NCBI GenBank assembly: GCA_947623175.1
Contig: CANQGK010000001.1
Location: 62,001 to 126,000, forward strand
Direction: 5' to 3'
Length of the DNA: 64,000 nt
Source: an uncultured Clostridia bacterium
GTDB lineage: Bacteria; Bacillota; Clostridia; Oscillospirales; Acutalibacteraceae
The position numbers and the translations under genes were made by a program. Below are positions 63,458 through 64,000 of the stretch, piece by piece (the first letter of the stretch is position 1; each line of letters starts with the position of its first letter). Under the pieces are notes generated by a model. The model was not told where the DNA came from. It worked only from the letters and a program-made list of their open reading frames with translations, and made no database searches.

Positions 63458-64000
63458 TTAATCCTTTTTAAAGAAGCTCATAACGTCATCGTAAGCCTCG
63501 TCGTCATCAGCGGAGTTGTTAAGGAAGGAAGCAAGGTCGCCCAATTCCTCTTTTTTATCGTCGCCGAGACCCGTGGCAACAACGGTAACGCGGATAGTGT
63601 CCTCGAGGGTATCGTCAAGCTGTGCGCCCCAGATAATCGTCGCATCCGGATGAGCCATATCGGAAATTATGGAGGAAGCAAGCTCAACCTCCTCAAGACC
63701 GATATCGTCGGAACCGGTGATGCTTATAATTACGCCGCGCGCATTTTCCATAGAGGTTTCGATAAGCGGACTGTTAATAGCGGTTCTTGCCGCCTGCTCC
63801 GCTTTATCGCGGCCGGTTGCAACGCCCACGCCCATGTGCGCATAGCCCGCATTTTGCATAATAGACTTAACGTCGGCAAAATCGAGGTTAACAAGAGCGG
63901 TAACGTTGATAAGCTCGGAAATGCTCTGAACACCCTGACGCAATACGTCGTCGGCGATGTCGAAAGCGTTTTTAAATGTAATTTTCTGCTCGGAAACAAA
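63458..64000 (-). CDS. ftsZ: Cell division protein FtsZ, C-terminal part (5' end beyond window)
   Basis: The last 180 codons of a minus-strand frame that enters from the right edge. It covers the end of the GTPase domain and the C-terminal activation domain: SEQKITFKNAFDIADDVLRQGVQSISELI, VNLDFADVKSIMQNAGYAHMGVG, ENARGVIISITGSDDIGLEEV and IIWGAQLDDTLEDTIRVTVVATGL. The tail after the fold is only about 35 residues and ends DDEAYDDVMSFFKKD, shorter than the usual linker plus conserved peptide. It polymerises into the division ring. Confidence 0.96.
   Translation of the reverse strand, partial: FVSEQKITFKNAFDIADDVLRQGVQSISELINVTALVNLDFADVKSIMQNAGYAHMGVGVATGRDKAEQAARTAINSPLIETSMENARGVIISITGSDDIGLEEVELASSIISDMAHPDATIIWGAQLDDTLEDTIRVTVVATGLGDDKKEELGDLASFLNNSADDDEAYDDVMSFFKKD

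Overview
The window looks like part of the chromosome of an anaerobic, probably gut-associated member of the Clostridia (Firmicutes). The signs are strong Shine-Dalgarno sites, consensus sigma-A promoters, a tRNA-Asn-type T-box leader, a ZTP riboswitch before a purine operon, BlaI/BlaR-type pairs, a type I dockerin, AsnA, formate-tetrahydrofolate ligase and a [4Fe-4S]-type PurF homologue. Nothing visible allows a genus call. The left half (about 1-31,000) is accessory and catabolic. The right half (31,000-64,000) is mostly housekeeping.

Positions 1-12,100 form a carbohydrate-use locus. On the minus strand run a membrane-anchored protein with six repeated modules, a solute-binding lipoprotein, a secreted and membrane-anchored clan GH-A-like glycosidase, a five-module dockerin protein and, behind its own promoter, a beta-helix (GH28-like) enzyme cut by the window edge. 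A divergent AraC-family regulator and a cytosolic paralogue of the glycosidase run on the plus strand. Both the divergent promoter region and the region before the cytosolic glycosidase carry tandem TATTGTGAT half-sites exactly 22 bp apart, which suggests one AraC-controlled regulon.

Positions 12,100-30,600 hold an unknown membrane protein and two adjacent BlaI/BlaR1-type repressor/M56 peptidase pairs, each with its own visible operators. Next come a three-gene set (acyl-CoA ligase, metallo-beta-lactamase-fold protein, E2-acyltransferase-like protein lacking the catalytic His) and a GntR-controlled ABC exporter. A DMT transporter sits beside a sugar-kinase-like APH-fold kinase, followed by a three-gene redox set (Old Yellow Enzyme type, SDR, fumarate-reductase-like flavoprotein). 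Two tRNA-Ser genes follow, separated by a perfect 98-bp direct repeat that duplicates the 5' end of one of them around a 103-bp hairpin element.

Positions 31,200-35,100 carry a TetR/DegV pair and groESL, which lacks an obvious CIRCE element but has a CtsR-like box on its promoter. Positions 35,160-49,660 hold a long purine operon under a ZTP riboswitch and terminator: purE, a PurF homologue lacking the N-terminal Cys, purM, a formate/nitrite-transporter-family channel, purN, an archaeal-type (PurO) IMP cyclohydrolase, a stand-alone AICAR transformylase, glyA, purD, fused purLQ and fhs. The operon thus joins purine synthesis to its one-carbon supply, apparently including formate transport. purC, purB and purK are not in the window.

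The remainder, all on the minus strand, is rpsT, a HAD phosphatase, a T-box-controlled asnS-asnA unit running into a CapD-like sugar dehydratase gene, and a packed cluster murI-DUF1934-argS-pncB-lipoprotein-lon-engB. The 3' end of ftsZ closes the window. No CRISPR array, prophage, transposase, rRNA or defence system was seen.
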